Source: Streptomyces lomondensis (GTDB lineage: Bacteria; Actinomycetota; Actinomycetes; Streptomycetales; Streptomycetaceae). From it: a stretch of DNA of 64,000 bases. Below, piece after piece: positions 18,492 through 26,977 of the stretch (within the stretch, counting starts at the first letter, position 1; each line of letters opens with the position of its first letter). A program made the translations under genes and the position numbers. Where the stretch lies: the NCBI RefSeq assembly GCF_014651035.1, contig NZ_BMWC01000005.1, positions 372,001 to 436,000 of the forward strand, written 5' to 3'. Below the pieces are notes generated by a model. The model was not told the DNA's origin, made no database searches, and was given only the letters and a program-made list of their open reading frames with translations.

Positions 18492-20471
18492 ATGCCGCTT
18501 CCCGTGCCCGTCCTGCCCGAGGGTGTCGACCCGGCGTGGCTGCCGCCCGCCGCCTTCCGGGCGGTCGGCGGCCGGCGGACGCTCATCCGGGGTTCGGGTC
18601 CGCTGGTGGAGACGGTGCACGGGGAAATGGCCGAGGCCTGCCGGCGGTTCGGGGGCCGGGTCGTGCGGGACGCGTCGGACGACGGCCCGTACGACCTGGT
18701 CCTCGCCGTGAGTGCCGGGGATCTCGGTGAGGAGGGCTTCACGGTCGTCCGTGAGGGCGGTACGACGACCGTCACCGCCTCCGGTGGGCGCGGGCTGCTG
18801 TACGGGCTGTTCCATGTCGTGCGGCTCGGGGCGGCGGCGTTCACCGGGGAGCGGTCACAGGAGACCCATCGCCCGGCGCTCGCCACGCGCATGCTCGACC
18901 ACTGGGACAACGTCGCCGTGCACCCGGTCATGGGCCAGGTGGAGCGCGGGTACGCGGGCGGCTCGCTGTTCTGGGAGGACGGCCGGGCGCGCGGCGATCT
19001 GCAGCGGGTGCGGGCGTACGGCAGGCTGCTGGCGGCGTGCGGGATCAACGCGATCTCCGTCAACAACGTCAACGTACACGCGACCGAGGCGCGCCTGCTG
19101 ACCGACCGGATCGGTGAAGTGGCCGAGATCGCCGGGGCGTTGCGGCCCTACGGCATCCGCACCCACCTCTCGGTCTCGTTCGCCGCGCCGATCGTGCTCG
19201 GCGGACTGTCCACGGCCGATCCGCTGGAAGCGGCGGTGCGCTCCTGGTGGGCCGAGGCGACGCGGCGGGTGTACGAGGCGGTCCCCGACTTCGGCGGGTA
19301 CGTGGTGAAGGCCGACTCGGAGGGGCAGCCGGGGCCGTTCGCGTACGGCCGCAGCCACGCGGACGGGGCGAACATGCTGGCGGCGGCGCTGGAGCCGTTC
19401 GGCGGCACGGTGCACTGGCGGGCGTTCGTCTACGACCACCGGCAGGACTGGCGGGACCGCTCGACGGACCGGGCCCGGGCCGCGTACGACCACTTCGTGC
19501 CGCTGGACGGGGAGTTCGCCCCGAACGCGGTGCTCCAGGTCAAGCACGGGCCGATGGACTTCCAGGTGCGGGAGCCCGTCTCGCCGCTGATCGGCGCCAT
19601 GCCGCGGACCCGGCTCGCGGTGGAACTCCAGGTCACGCAGGAGTACACCGGGCAGCAGCGGCATGTGTGCTGGCTGGGTCCGATGTGGAGCGAGGTGCTG
19701 CGGTTCCGGCCGGAGGAGAGGAGCGTCGGTGCCCTCGCGCGGGGCGGGCTGGTGGCCGTGTCGAACGCCGGCGACGACCCGTTCTGGACGGGGCATCCGC
19801 TGGCGCAGGCCAACCTGTACACCTACGGGCGGCTGGCCTGGCAGCCGGACGCCGAGCCGCGCGAGGTGCTCGACGAGTGGATCGGGCTGAGCTTCCCGGA
19901 CGCCCCGGCGCGGCTGGCCGACGGGCTGCACGCCGTGCTCGACGGCTCGTGGCGGACGTACGAGAAGTACACCGCGCCCCTCGGCGTGGGGTTCATGGTG
20001 CAGCCGGGGCACCACTACGGGCCGAGCGTGGACGGCTACGAGTACAGCCCGTGGGGGACGTACCACTTCGCCGACCGGGACGGGATCGGCGTCGACCGCA
20101 GTGCGGCGACCGGCACCGGGTACGCGGGGCAGTACGCCAAGCCGTGGGCCGAGGTCTACGAGTCTCCGGACACCTGCCCCGACGAGCTGCTGCTGTTCTT
20201 CCACCACGTGTCGTACGGACACACGCTGACGAGCGGGAAGACGGTGATCCAGCACATCTACGACACGCACTTCGACGGCGTCGAGGAGGTGGAGGCGGCC
20301 CGGGAGGTGTGGGCCGGGCTCGTGGACCTCGTGGACCCCGCGCGCCACACGCGGGTGACGGAGCTGTTCGAGGAGCAGCTCCGCAGCGCCCGCGAGTGGC
20401 GCGATCAGGTCAACAGCTACTTCTTCCGGAAGTCGGGTGTGCCGGACGCACATGGGCGGCGCATCTACTGA
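18492..20471 (+). CDS. GH67 alpha-glucuronidase
   Basis: Predicted intracellular alpha-glucuronidase (659 residues, no signal peptide) that removes (4-O-methyl)glucuronic acid from the non-reducing end of aldouronic acids produced from glucuronoxylan. Family features are the N-terminal non-catalytic beta domain 'TTTVTASGGRGLLYGLFHVV', then the barrel with 'RMLDHWDNVAVHPVMGQVERG', 'CGINAISVNNVNV', 'GYVVKADSEGQPGPF', 'QVKHGPMDFQVREP' and the C-terminal 'FFHHVSYGHTL' helix region. Length equals typical GH67 enzymes. ATG 18492 has GGGGGT upstream. Co-directional with the GH92 gene at 20 nt. Its stop overlaps that of the converging GH42 gene by 7 bp. Confidence 0.93.
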   Translation: MPLPVPVLPEGVDPAWLPPAAFRAVGGRRTLIRGSGPLVETVHGEMAEACRRFGGRVVRDASDDGPYDLVLAVSAGDLGEEGFTVVREGGTTTVTASGGRGLLYGLFHVVRLGAAAFTGERSQETHRPALATRMLDHWDNVAVHPVMGQVERGYAGGSLFWEDGRARGDLQRVRAYGRLLAACGINAISVNNVNVHATEARLLTDRIGEVAEIAGALRPYGIRTHLSVSFAAPIVLGGLSTADPLEAAVRSWWAEATRRVYEAVPDFGGYVVKADSEGQPGPFAYGRSHADGANMLAAALEPFGGTVHWRAFVYDHRQDWRDRSTDRARAAYDHFVPLDGEFAPNAVLQVKHGPMDFQVREPVSPLIGAMPRTRLAVELQVTQEYTGQQRHVCWLGPMWSEVLRFRPEERSVGALARGGLVAVSNAGDDPFWTGHPLAQANLYTYGRLAWQPDAEPREVLDEWIGLSFPDAPARLADGLHAVLDGSWRTYEKYTAPLGVGFMVQPGHHYGPSVDGYEYSPWGTYHFADRDGIGVDRSAATGTGYAGQYAKPWAEVYESPDTCPDELLLFFHHVSYGHTLTSGKTVIQHIYDTHFDGVEEVEAAREVWAGLVDLVDPARHTRVTELFEEQLRSAREWRDQVNSYFFRKSGVPDAHGRRIY

Positions 20472-22471
20472 AGGATCGCCACGCCCAGGGGGTCGAGGAC
20501 CAGGGGTTCGCCCTGGTCCACGCGCTTGCCGGTGAGCAGGTCGGTGGCGGTGGCGTGGGCGGTCAGGCGGGCCGGTTCGGGGGCGTGGTTGAGGAGGAAG
20601 AGCAGGCGGGTGCCGTCGGGGGCGACCCTGGTGGCGGTCTCCACCGTCGGGTGGCCGGCGTACGGGCCGAGCAGGTCGTGGCGGGTCAGGATGCGGCGCA
20701 GAACCTGGTCGACGCCCGGCTGGTCGAGGGCGGTGGCGACGTACCAGCCCTCGCCGTCGCCGAAGGGGTTGCGGGTCACCGCGGGGGTGCCCGCGTAGAA
20801 GTCGGTGCCGTAGGTGGCGACCGGTTCGGCGCCGCGCGGCAGCACGATCTCGAAGACGAGCCGGGCCTCGGTGCCCAGCTCGGGGACGGGCTGGGTGAAC
20901 TCCGGCGGGCGGGCGTCCCATTCGTCCACGCGGACGCCCATGAGGGGCGCGAGCGGGCCGGGGACGTCGGTGGGGAAGGCGCGGTCGTGCTCGTCGACGC
21001 GGCCGGAGAGGAAGGTGGCCAGGACCGTGCCGCCGCGTGCGGCCACGGCTTCGAGGCGGGGGGCGAGGTCGCCCTTGACCATGTGAAGGGCGGGGGCGAG
21101 GACGACGTCGTAGGGCGTGAGGTCGGCGGTCTGGGGGATCACGTCCACGTCGGCGCCGGCCGCGCGGGCGGCCCGGTAGTAGGCGTGGACCACGTCCGGG
21201 TACTTGACCAGCCGGGACGGGCCGTCGGAGATCTCCAGGGCCCACCAGCTGTCCCAGTCGAAGAGCAGGGCGGTGCGGGCCGGGGTGCGGGCACCGAGGG
21301 TGCGGTCCCCCAGGGTCTCCAACTCGCGTCCCAGCTCGGCCACTTCGCGGAAGACTCGGGTGTCGTCGCGGCCCGCGTGGCCGATGACCGCCCCGTGGTA
21401 CTTCTCGCAGGCGCCCCGGGAGGCGCGCATCTGGAAGTAGAGGGCGGCGTCCGCGCCGTGGGCGATCGCCTGGAAGGTGACGAGGCGCAGTTCGCCGGGC
21501 CGCCGCAGCGGGTTGACGTCCCGGCACGCAGTGGTGGACGGCGTGTGCTCCATCAGCCAGAAGGGGGCGCCGTCCTTCAGCCCGCGCATCAGGTCGTGGG
21601 CGAGGGCGGGCCGGGTCGGCGGGGCGTCCAGGGGCGGGTAGCTGTCCCAGGAGGCGAAGTCGAGGTGGGGCGCCCAGCGGTGGTAGTCGAGGGGGCGGAA
21701 GGTGCCCATGAAGTTGGTGGTGACGGGCGTGTCCGGGTCGTGGGCGCGGATCACCTCCTTCTCGGCCAGGAAGCAGCCGAGGAGGGCGTCGGTGGTGAAG
21801 CGGAAGTAGTCGAGGGTGATGCCCTGGAAGGCGGTGTGGTCGGGGCCGCGCCAGTGCTCGGTGAGGGCGCTGGGCGGCTCGATCTGGTCCCAGTCGGTGT
21901 AGCGGTGGGACCAGAAGGTGGTCCACCAGGCGTCGTTGAGGGCGTCGAGGGTGCCGTGCCGGTCCCGGAGCCACTCCCGGAACGCCTCGGCGCACAGGTC
22001 GCAGTAGCAGGCGCCGCCGTACTCGTTGTTGATGTGCCAGGCGAGCAGGGCGGGGTGGTGCGCGTACCGCTCGGCGAGGCGGGAGGCCAGCGCGGTGGCG
22101 TGCTCGCGGTACGCCGGTGAGCTGGGGCAGAAGTTGTGGCGCTGGCCGTAGCGGTGGCGGCGGCCCTCGAAGTCGGTGCGGTTGACCTCGGGGTGCCGCT
22201 TGGCGAGCCAGGGCGGGAGGGCGGCGGTGCCGGTGGCCAGGCAGACCTGGCGCCCTTCGGCGGCGGCCCGGTCGAGGATGCGGTCCAGGACGGTGAAGTC
22301 GTAGCTGTCCGGGGCGGGTTGGGTGAGGGACCAGAGGAAGACGCCGACGGTGAGGGTGTCGATGCCGGCCCGGGTGAACAGGCGGTGGTCGTCGTCCCAG
22401 ACCTCCTCGGGCCACTGCTCGGGGTTGTAGTCGCCGCCGTACGGGATCTTCGGGGTGCGGGGCGCGGTCAT
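20465..22471 (-). CDS. GH42 beta-galactosidase
   Basis: Cytoplasmic beta-galactosidase of family GH42, 668 residues. The barrel opens with 'IPYGGDYNPEQWPEEVW'; the acid/base Glu is in 'LAWHINNEYGGACYC' and the nucleophile Glu in 'PFWLMEHTPS'. The Cys set 'CYCDLCAEAF' matches the zinc-binding cluster of GH42 enzymes. The trimerisation and C-terminal beta domains follow. ATG 22471 has GGGAGGAG 8 nt upstream and overlaps the stop of the DUF624 gene (ATGA). Last gene of a five-gene operon with an Lpl-type importer, so it likely acts on imported oligosaccharides with terminal beta-galactose, or alpha-L-arabinosides as some GH42 members do. Confidence 0.94.
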   Translation of the reverse strand: MTAPRTPKIPYGGDYNPEQWPEEVWDDDHRLFTRAGIDTLTVGVFLWSLTQPAPDSYDFTVLDRILDRAAAEGRQVCLATGTAALPPWLAKRHPEVNRTDFEGRRHRYGQRHNFCPSSPAYREHATALASRLAERYAHHPALLAWHINNEYGGACYCDLCAEAFREWLRDRHGTLDALNDAWWTTFWSHRYTDWDQIEPPSALTEHWRGPDHTAFQGITLDYFRFTTDALLGCFLAEKEVIRAHDPDTPVTTNFMGTFRPLDYHRWAPHLDFASWDSYPPLDAPPTRPALAHDLMRGLKDGAPFWLMEHTPSTTACRDVNPLRRPGELRLVTFQAIAHGADAALYFQMRASRGACEKYHGAVIGHAGRDDTRVFREVAELGRELETLGDRTLGARTPARTALLFDWDSWWALEISDGPSRLVKYPDVVHAYYRAARAAGADVDVIPQTADLTPYDVVLAPALHMVKGDLAPRLEAVAARGGTVLATFLSGRVDEHDRAFPTDVPGPLAPLMGVRVDEWDARPPEFTQPVPELGTEARLVFEIVLPRGAEPVATYGTDFYAGTPAVTRNPFGDGEGWYVATALDQPGVDQVLRRILTRHDLLGPYAGHPTVETATRVAPDGTRLLFLLNHAPEPARLTAHATATDLLTGKRVDQGEPLVLDPLGVAILQ

Positions 22472-23151
22472 GCGGTGAACTCCTCCCGGGTCTCGGTTAT
22501 CACCGTGCGGCTGCCGTGCAGCAGGGACAGCAGCAGCGGGGCGGCCAGCAGGGCGGGCAGGGCCTCCGTCAGCAGGGCGGTCAGCGCGGCCGTCAGGACC
22601 AGCAGGGAGGCGGCGGCGAGGGTGGCGCGGCCGTGCCGGACCAGGAAGTACCCGGCGAGGCGGGCGGTGTCCCGGGCGCGGAAGGCGAAGAGCGAGGTGA
22701 GGACGAGGGCGTGCGCGCCCCACAGGAGGGAGCCGGCGCCGATCGCCGCGAGCAGGACCGCCCACCAGCCGGGCAGGCCGGTGGCGGGGAAGTGGGTGAG
22801 GGTGAAGGCGATGACGGTGAGCCAGGCCAGCAGGGGTGTCCACAGTTTCAGCGCCGGTACGGCGTTGAGCCGCCAGCCGCGTAGGTAGGCGCGGGCCGGG
22901 TGCAGTTCGGTGAGGTCGCGGCTGCGGTGGTGGAGGGCGTAGAGCGCGGCGGACAGGGCCGGTCCGAGGGGCAGCAGGCACAGGGCCGCGAGGGGGAGGT
23001 TGGCCGGGTCGGGTCCGAGCAGGAGGAGTCCGGCCAGGCCCGGGGAGGCGGCCAGGAGCAGCAGCGCCTCGACGGTGAGGACGGTGTGGATCAGGGCGGA
23101 GGCGCGGGAGAGGGGCCCGGTGCCGAAGCCGGAGGTGCGTACGGTGCTCAT
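22468..23151 (-). CDS. YesL-like DUF624 membrane protein
   Basis: Integral membrane protein of 227 residues with about five hydrophobic segments, similar to B. subtilis YesL (DUF624), a family that accompanies LplABC/YtcQ-type sugar importers and glycosidases. Family-like features are the early helix pair, 'GPALSAALYALHHRSRD' and 'RGWRLNAVPALKLW'. Function in the importer is not established; an auxiliary role in transport is the usual guess. ATG 23151 has GGAG 7 nt upstream; 34 nt after the binding-protein gene and overlapping GH42 by 4 nt. Confidence 0.82.
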   Translation of the reverse strand: MSTVRTSGFGTGPLSRASALIHTVLTVEALLLLAASPGLAGLLLLGPDPANLPLAALCLLPLGPALSAALYALHHRSRDLTELHPARAYLRGWRLNAVPALKLWTPLLAWLTVIAFTLTHFPATGLPGWWAVLLAAIGAGSLLWGAHALVLTSLFAFRARDTARLAGYFLVRHGRATLAAASLLVLTAALTALLTEALPALLAAPLLLSLLHGSRTVITETREEFTA

Positions 23152-23185
23152 GGACAGGCTCCGGTGCCGGAGCGGGGGACGCGGC

Positions 23186-24844
23186 TCACCCGTTCTCCTT
23201 CTTGAACCGCTCGTACGCCTTGTTGTGCAGGTCGATGAACTGGTCCATGTTCTTCGCCTTCAACTCGGCGACGTAGTCGTCCCATTCGGACATGGGGCGC
23301 TTGCCGAGGGCGAACTTGAGGGTGTTCTGCGTGACGTGGTCCCTGAGCGGCGTCTCCCACAGGGTCGCCTGCTCCTGCTCCACGGCCTGCAGGGGGTGGG
23401 CCGGGTCGATGGGCAGCTCCTTGCGCTGGGCCATCGCCTCCTGGAACTTCCTCTCGGCCGGGCTGAACGAGGAGGACACCAGCGCCCAGTCTCCGCCGTA
23501 GGCGAAGACGCCGTTGTAGAAGCCGAAATCCCTCTGCAGGTCCTTCGGGGCCTCCAGGTCGGAGCCCATGAAGTTGATGCCTTCCTTGACCTTGTACCGG
23601 CCGGGCCCGGAACTGGTGTACGTGACGCCCTCGACGCCCCACTTCACGAACCGCTGGCCCTCGTCGGAGTACCACAGCCAGTCCACGAACTGCATCATGG
23701 CGACGAAGGTGTCGCTCTCCAGGGCCTTGCTGGAGATCATGAGGCCGTTCTCCAGACGGGTGCCGCCCAAGACGACCGGGCCCGCGGGACCGAGCGGCAC
23801 CGGCACCATCTCCATCTTCGCGCCCTTGACCTGCCTGGGCAGGTTGTACTGGTAGTTCTGCACCAGTTCCTGGGGGTTGGCACTGATCGCGAAGGACCTC
23901 TCGGACAGCAGCTTCTTCAGCGCCTCGTCGTCGTTCTGCGTGAAGCTCTCCGGGTCCATCAGCTTCTCGGCGACCAGCTTCCTCAGGTACTCGACGACCT
24001 GGCGGAAGGCCTCTGTGGCCCCGGTGAAGACGAACTTCTTCGCGTCGCCGTCCCAGGTGGTGTTCTGGTACGTCCAGCCGGCCTGGACGCCGTACGCCTG
24101 GCCGAGGTAGCTCATCAGGGCGCCGACCGGGAACGTGGTGTTGGTGCTCCAGCGGTCGGAGAAGGGGTAGCGGTCGGGGTACTCCGCCTTGATCGCCTTG
24201 AAGACCTCGTACACCTCGTCCCAGGTCGTGGGCAGGCTCAGGCCGAGCTTGTCGAGGACGTCCGTACGGAGGGACAGCGAGTAGCCGGACTTGATCTTCT
24301 CGTGCAGGCCGGGCAGCAGGTAGTACTTGCCGTCGGCCTGGCGGATGGAGTCCAGTTCGGGCTCCAGCTTCCACTTCCTGACCTTGTCGCGGAAGTTGGG
24401 CATCAGGTGCACGTACTCGCTGACCGGGAGGATCGCGCCCGACGACACGAACGCGACCTCGCCCGGGTGGTACGTCTTGGGGATCAGGAAGGGGGCGTCA
24501 CCCGCGCCGATGAGCAGGCTGCGCTTCTTCTCGTAGTCGCTCAGCGGGACGGAGGTGAGCTTGAAGGTGACACCGGTGCGCTTCTCGAGCTCCTTCCAGA
24601 GCAGCCAGCCGTTCTTCAGCGGGTAGCCCGGGTGGTTGTTGTAGAGCATCGTGAACGTCAGCGGCTTGGTCGCCTTGAACCGGTCGCCGACGCGGTAGTT
24701 CTTCATCGCGCCGTTCCGCTTCTTCGACAGGTCCTTGCCGTCCCCGCCGTCGTCGCCGCTGCCGCAGCCGGTGAGCGTGGCGAGGCCGGTGAATGCGGCG
24801 GCGGCGAGTATCTGGCGCCGCGACAGCTGTCCTGTGTTCTTCAC
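23186..24844 (-). CDS. LplA/YtcQ-type sugar-binding lipoprotein
   Basis: Extracellular solute-binding protein of 552 residues, larger than ordinary CUT1 receptors and typical of the LplA/YtcQ group that binds complex plant oligosaccharides. Signal peptide with 'SRRQILAAAAFTGLATL' and lipobox 'LTGC', then a GDDGGDG linker. Family signatures include 'MLYNNHPGYPLKNGWLLW', 'LPTTWDEVYEVFKAI' and 'FVDWLWYSDEGQRFVKWGVE'. GTG at 24844 behind GGGGG. It lies between the LplC-type permease and the DUF624 gene on the same strand. Confidence 0.92.
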   Translation of the reverse strand: MKNTGQLSRRQILAAAAFTGLATLTGCGSGDDGGDGKDLSKKRNGAMKNYRVGDRFKATKPLTFTMLYNNHPGYPLKNGWLLWKELEKRTGVTFKLTSVPLSDYEKKRSLLIGAGDAPFLIPKTYHPGEVAFVSSGAILPVSEYVHLMPNFRDKVRKWKLEPELDSIRQADGKYYLLPGLHEKIKSGYSLSLRTDVLDKLGLSLPTTWDEVYEVFKAIKAEYPDRYPFSDRWSTNTTFPVGALMSYLGQAYGVQAGWTYQNTTWDGDAKKFVFTGATEAFRQVVEYLRKLVAEKLMDPESFTQNDDEALKKLLSERSFAISANPQELVQNYQYNLPRQVKGAKMEMVPVPLGPAGPVVLGGTRLENGLMISSKALESDTFVAMMQFVDWLWYSDEGQRFVKWGVEGVTYTSSGPGRYKVKEGINFMGSDLEAPKDLQRDFGFYNGVFAYGGDWALVSSSFSPAERKFQEAMAQRKELPIDPAHPLQAVEQEQATLWETPLRDHVTQNTLKFALGKRPMSEWDDYVAELKAKNMDQFIDLHNKAYERFKKENG

Positions 24845-24889
24845 GGGAACCCCCTTGTTCCGTAAGCACTGTGAGGAGAGGTGCGGCGG

Positions 24890-25759
24890 TCAGCCCTTGA
24901 CCGCGCCGAGCATCACGCCCGAGACGAAGTAGCGCTGGACGAACGGGTACACGCAGAGGATGGGCAGCGAGGTCAGCACGATGGTGACCGCCTGGATGTT
25001 CGCGGCGACCTGGCTGCCCTGCTCCGTGGTGGCCCCCGCGTTGCCGCCGCCGGTGGCCCCCGCGAGGAGGTTGCGCAGGTAGACGGTGGCCGGCATCAAC
25101 TCGGTCTTGTCCATATACAGGAACGCCGCGAACCAGGAGTTCCAGAAGGACACCGAGTAGAACAGCACCATCGTCGCGACGACCGCCTTCGACAGCGGCA
25201 GCACGATCCGCAGCAGGATGCCGTAGGTACTGAGCCCGTCGATCTCCGCGGCCTCCTCCAGCTCGTCCGGCAGGCTCTCGAAGAAGGCCTTCATCACCAG
25301 CAGGTTGAAGACGCTGATGGCGTTCGGGACGGCGATGGCCCAGACGGAGTTCTTCAGGCCGAGGCTGGTGATCAGGACGTAGTTGGGGATCAGGCCGCCG
25401 GTGAAGAACATGGTGAACACGGCGATTCCTACGAGCGCGCCGCGCCCCTTGAGGTTCCTCTTGGACAGGACGTAGGCGTAACAGGTCGTCAGGACCATGG
25501 CGACGGCGGTGGAGACGGCCGTGTAGAACACGGTGTTTCCGTAGTTGCGCCAGAACACCGAGTCGGAGAAGACGATCTCGTACGTGGTGAGGTTGAACCC
25601 CTTGGGCCACAGGGTGACTTCCCCGGAGCGGATCTGCCGTTCCCCGCTGAACGAGCGGGCGATGATGTTGACGAACGGGTACAGGGTCACGACCACGACG
25701 AGGGTGAGGATCACGCCGTTGATGCCCTGGAAGACGCGGTAGGAGCGACTCGGCTTCAC
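24890..25759 (-). CDS. LplC-type ABC transporter permease
   Basis: Permease of 289 residues with six hydrophobic segments, LplC/YtcP type: 'RVFQGINGVILTLVVVVTLYP' at the start, 'GLIPNYVLI' loop, EAA motif 'DELEEAAEIDGLSTYGIL', C-terminal 'KYFVSGVMLG'-like 'QRYFVSGVMLGAVKG'. GTG at 25759 overlaps the preceding permease stop (GTGA); GTG at 25762 is equally possible. Energy coupling probably comes from a shared ATPase encoded elsewhere. Confidence 0.93.
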   Translation of the reverse strand: MKPSRSYRVFQGINGVILTLVVVVTLYPFVNIIARSFSGERQIRSGEVTLWPKGFNLTTYEIVFSDSVFWRNYGNTVFYTAVSTAVAMVLTTCYAYVLSKRNLKGRGALVGIAVFTMFFTGGLIPNYVLITSLGLKNSVWAIAVPNAISVFNLLVMKAFFESLPDELEEAAEIDGLSTYGILLRIVLPLSKAVVATMVLFYSVSFWNSWFAAFLYMDKTELMPATVYLRNLLAGATGGGNAGATTEQGSQVAANIQAVTIVLTSLPILCVYPFVQRYFVSGVMLGAVKG

Positions 25760-26748
25760 CACAGGCTCGTCCCCACTGTGCGGCGCGAGAGCTGGTTCGC
25801 GGACGTGATCAGGACCAGGCCGATGATCGCCTCGAACAGGCCGATGGCGGCGGCGTAGCTGAAGCTGTTGGACTCCACACCGGTGCGGTAGAGGTACGTG
25901 GAGATCACGTCGGCGGTCGGGTACGTCAGCGGGTTGTACAGCAGCAGGACCTTCTCGAAGCCGACCGCCATGAACGTGCCGATGTTCAGGATCAGCAGGG
26001 TGATCATGGTGGGCCGGATGCCCGGCAGGGTGACGTGCCAGATCTGCTGCCAGCGGTTGGCGCCGTCGATGCGGGCGGCCTCGTACAGGTCCTCGTCGAT
26101 GGTGGTGAGTGCGGCGAGGTAGAGGATCGTGCCCCAGCCGGCGGTCTGCCAGATCTCCGAGCCGACGAAGATCGTGCGGAACCACTCGGGTTCCTGGAGG
26201 AACCGGATCGGCTCGTGCCCGAACCAGCCCAGCATGTGGTTGACCGGGCCGTCGGTGGCCAGCATCTGCATGGTGATGCCCGCGACGATCACGATCGACA
26301 GGAAGTGCGGCAGATACGACACGGACTGCACGAACCGCTTCAGGGAGGTCCGGCGCACCTCGTTGAGCAGCAGCGCCAGCACGATCGGGATCGGGAAGCA
26401 GAACAGCAGCGTGAGCCCGCCGAGCCACAGGGTGTTGCGGAACACCTGCCAGAACGTGGGGTCGCTGAGGAACATCCGCACATAGCGCAGACCCACCCAC
26501 TGCTCGCCGAGGATGGAGCCACCCGGCTCGAAGCGGCGGAAGGCGATCACGTTGCCGATCATCGGCAGATAGCGGAAGACCAGGAAGAACAGCAGCGGCA
26601 GGATCGCCAGCGAGTACAGCTGCCAGTCGCGGCGCAGCGCCCGCCGCCAGCCGGTCCGGGCGGGGTCCCGCTTGCCGCGTCGGCGTGCGGCTTTGGCCGG
26701 AGGCGGGTCCTCGGTGCCCGGCGGGGCCGACGTGGTGGACGTGCTCAT
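25756..26748 (-). CDS. LplB-type ABC transporter permease
   Basis: Permease of 330 residues, LplB/YteP type. A basic cytoplasmic arm (about 40 residues) precedes 'LYSLAILPLLFFLVFRYLPM', and the family loop 'QSVSYLPHFLSIVI' is present; EAA motif 'DEDLYEAARIDGANRWQQIW'. ATG 26748 has GGGAGG 8 nt upstream. First gene of the operon lplB-lplC-binding protein-DUF624-GH42; the operator region at 26781-26806 lies 32 nt before the start. Confidence 0.94.
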   Translation of the reverse strand: MSTSTTSAPPGTEDPPPAKAARRRGKRDPARTGWRRALRRDWQLYSLAILPLLFFLVFRYLPMIGNVIAFRRFEPGGSILGEQWVGLRYVRMFLSDPTFWQVFRNTLWLGGLTLLFCFPIPIVLALLLNEVRRTSLKRFVQSVSYLPHFLSIVIVAGITMQMLATDGPVNHMLGWFGHEPIRFLQEPEWFRTIFVGSEIWQTAGWGTILYLAALTTIDEDLYEAARIDGANRWQQIWHVTLPGIRPTMITLLILNIGTFMAVGFEKVLLLYNPLTYPTADVISTYLYRTGVESNSFSYAAAIGLFEAIIGLVLITSANQLSRRTVGTSLW

Positions 26749-26780
26749 TGCTCGGGCCTCCCGTGGGTGGGACGCGGAAC

Positions 26781-26806
26781 CGAAACTTTCGAGCGCTTAC
26801 CGGTAA
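26781..26806 (-). promoter_or_regulatory. CGAAACTTTCG xylan-type operator and TTACCGGTAA palindrome
   Basis: CGAAACTTTCG (26781-26791) is a perfect palindrome around one base. The same 11-mer has been described upstream of Streptomyces xylanase genes, and a LacI-type regulator (BxlR) recognises CGAA-N-TTCG; both are recalled from literature. Immediately beside it TTACCGGTAA (26797-26806) is a second perfect palindrome with central CG, again LacI-like. They sit between the divergent transporter operon and the acetyl esterase gene and could control both. Confidence 0.72.
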
Positions 26807-26977
26807 CTTCGCGGCAACTTAAGGGCAGGGGAAAGCGCTGTCAATGGGTGCTGCGGGAGTCGGCCGGGGCGTGTGTGCCGCGTTGGAAATTCGTCGAACC
26901 TGGGTAGACCCCAGGGGCTTCCCCCCGTCCCTCGTCGCAAGTTTCTGGATGACCACCGACTCCTGCGAGGTGCCGCC

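Noticed and set aside
18855..22415. Large minus-strand frame overlapping GH67 and GH42
   Set aside because: Arg/Pro/His-rich shadow that crosses two real genes; no start signal or family features.
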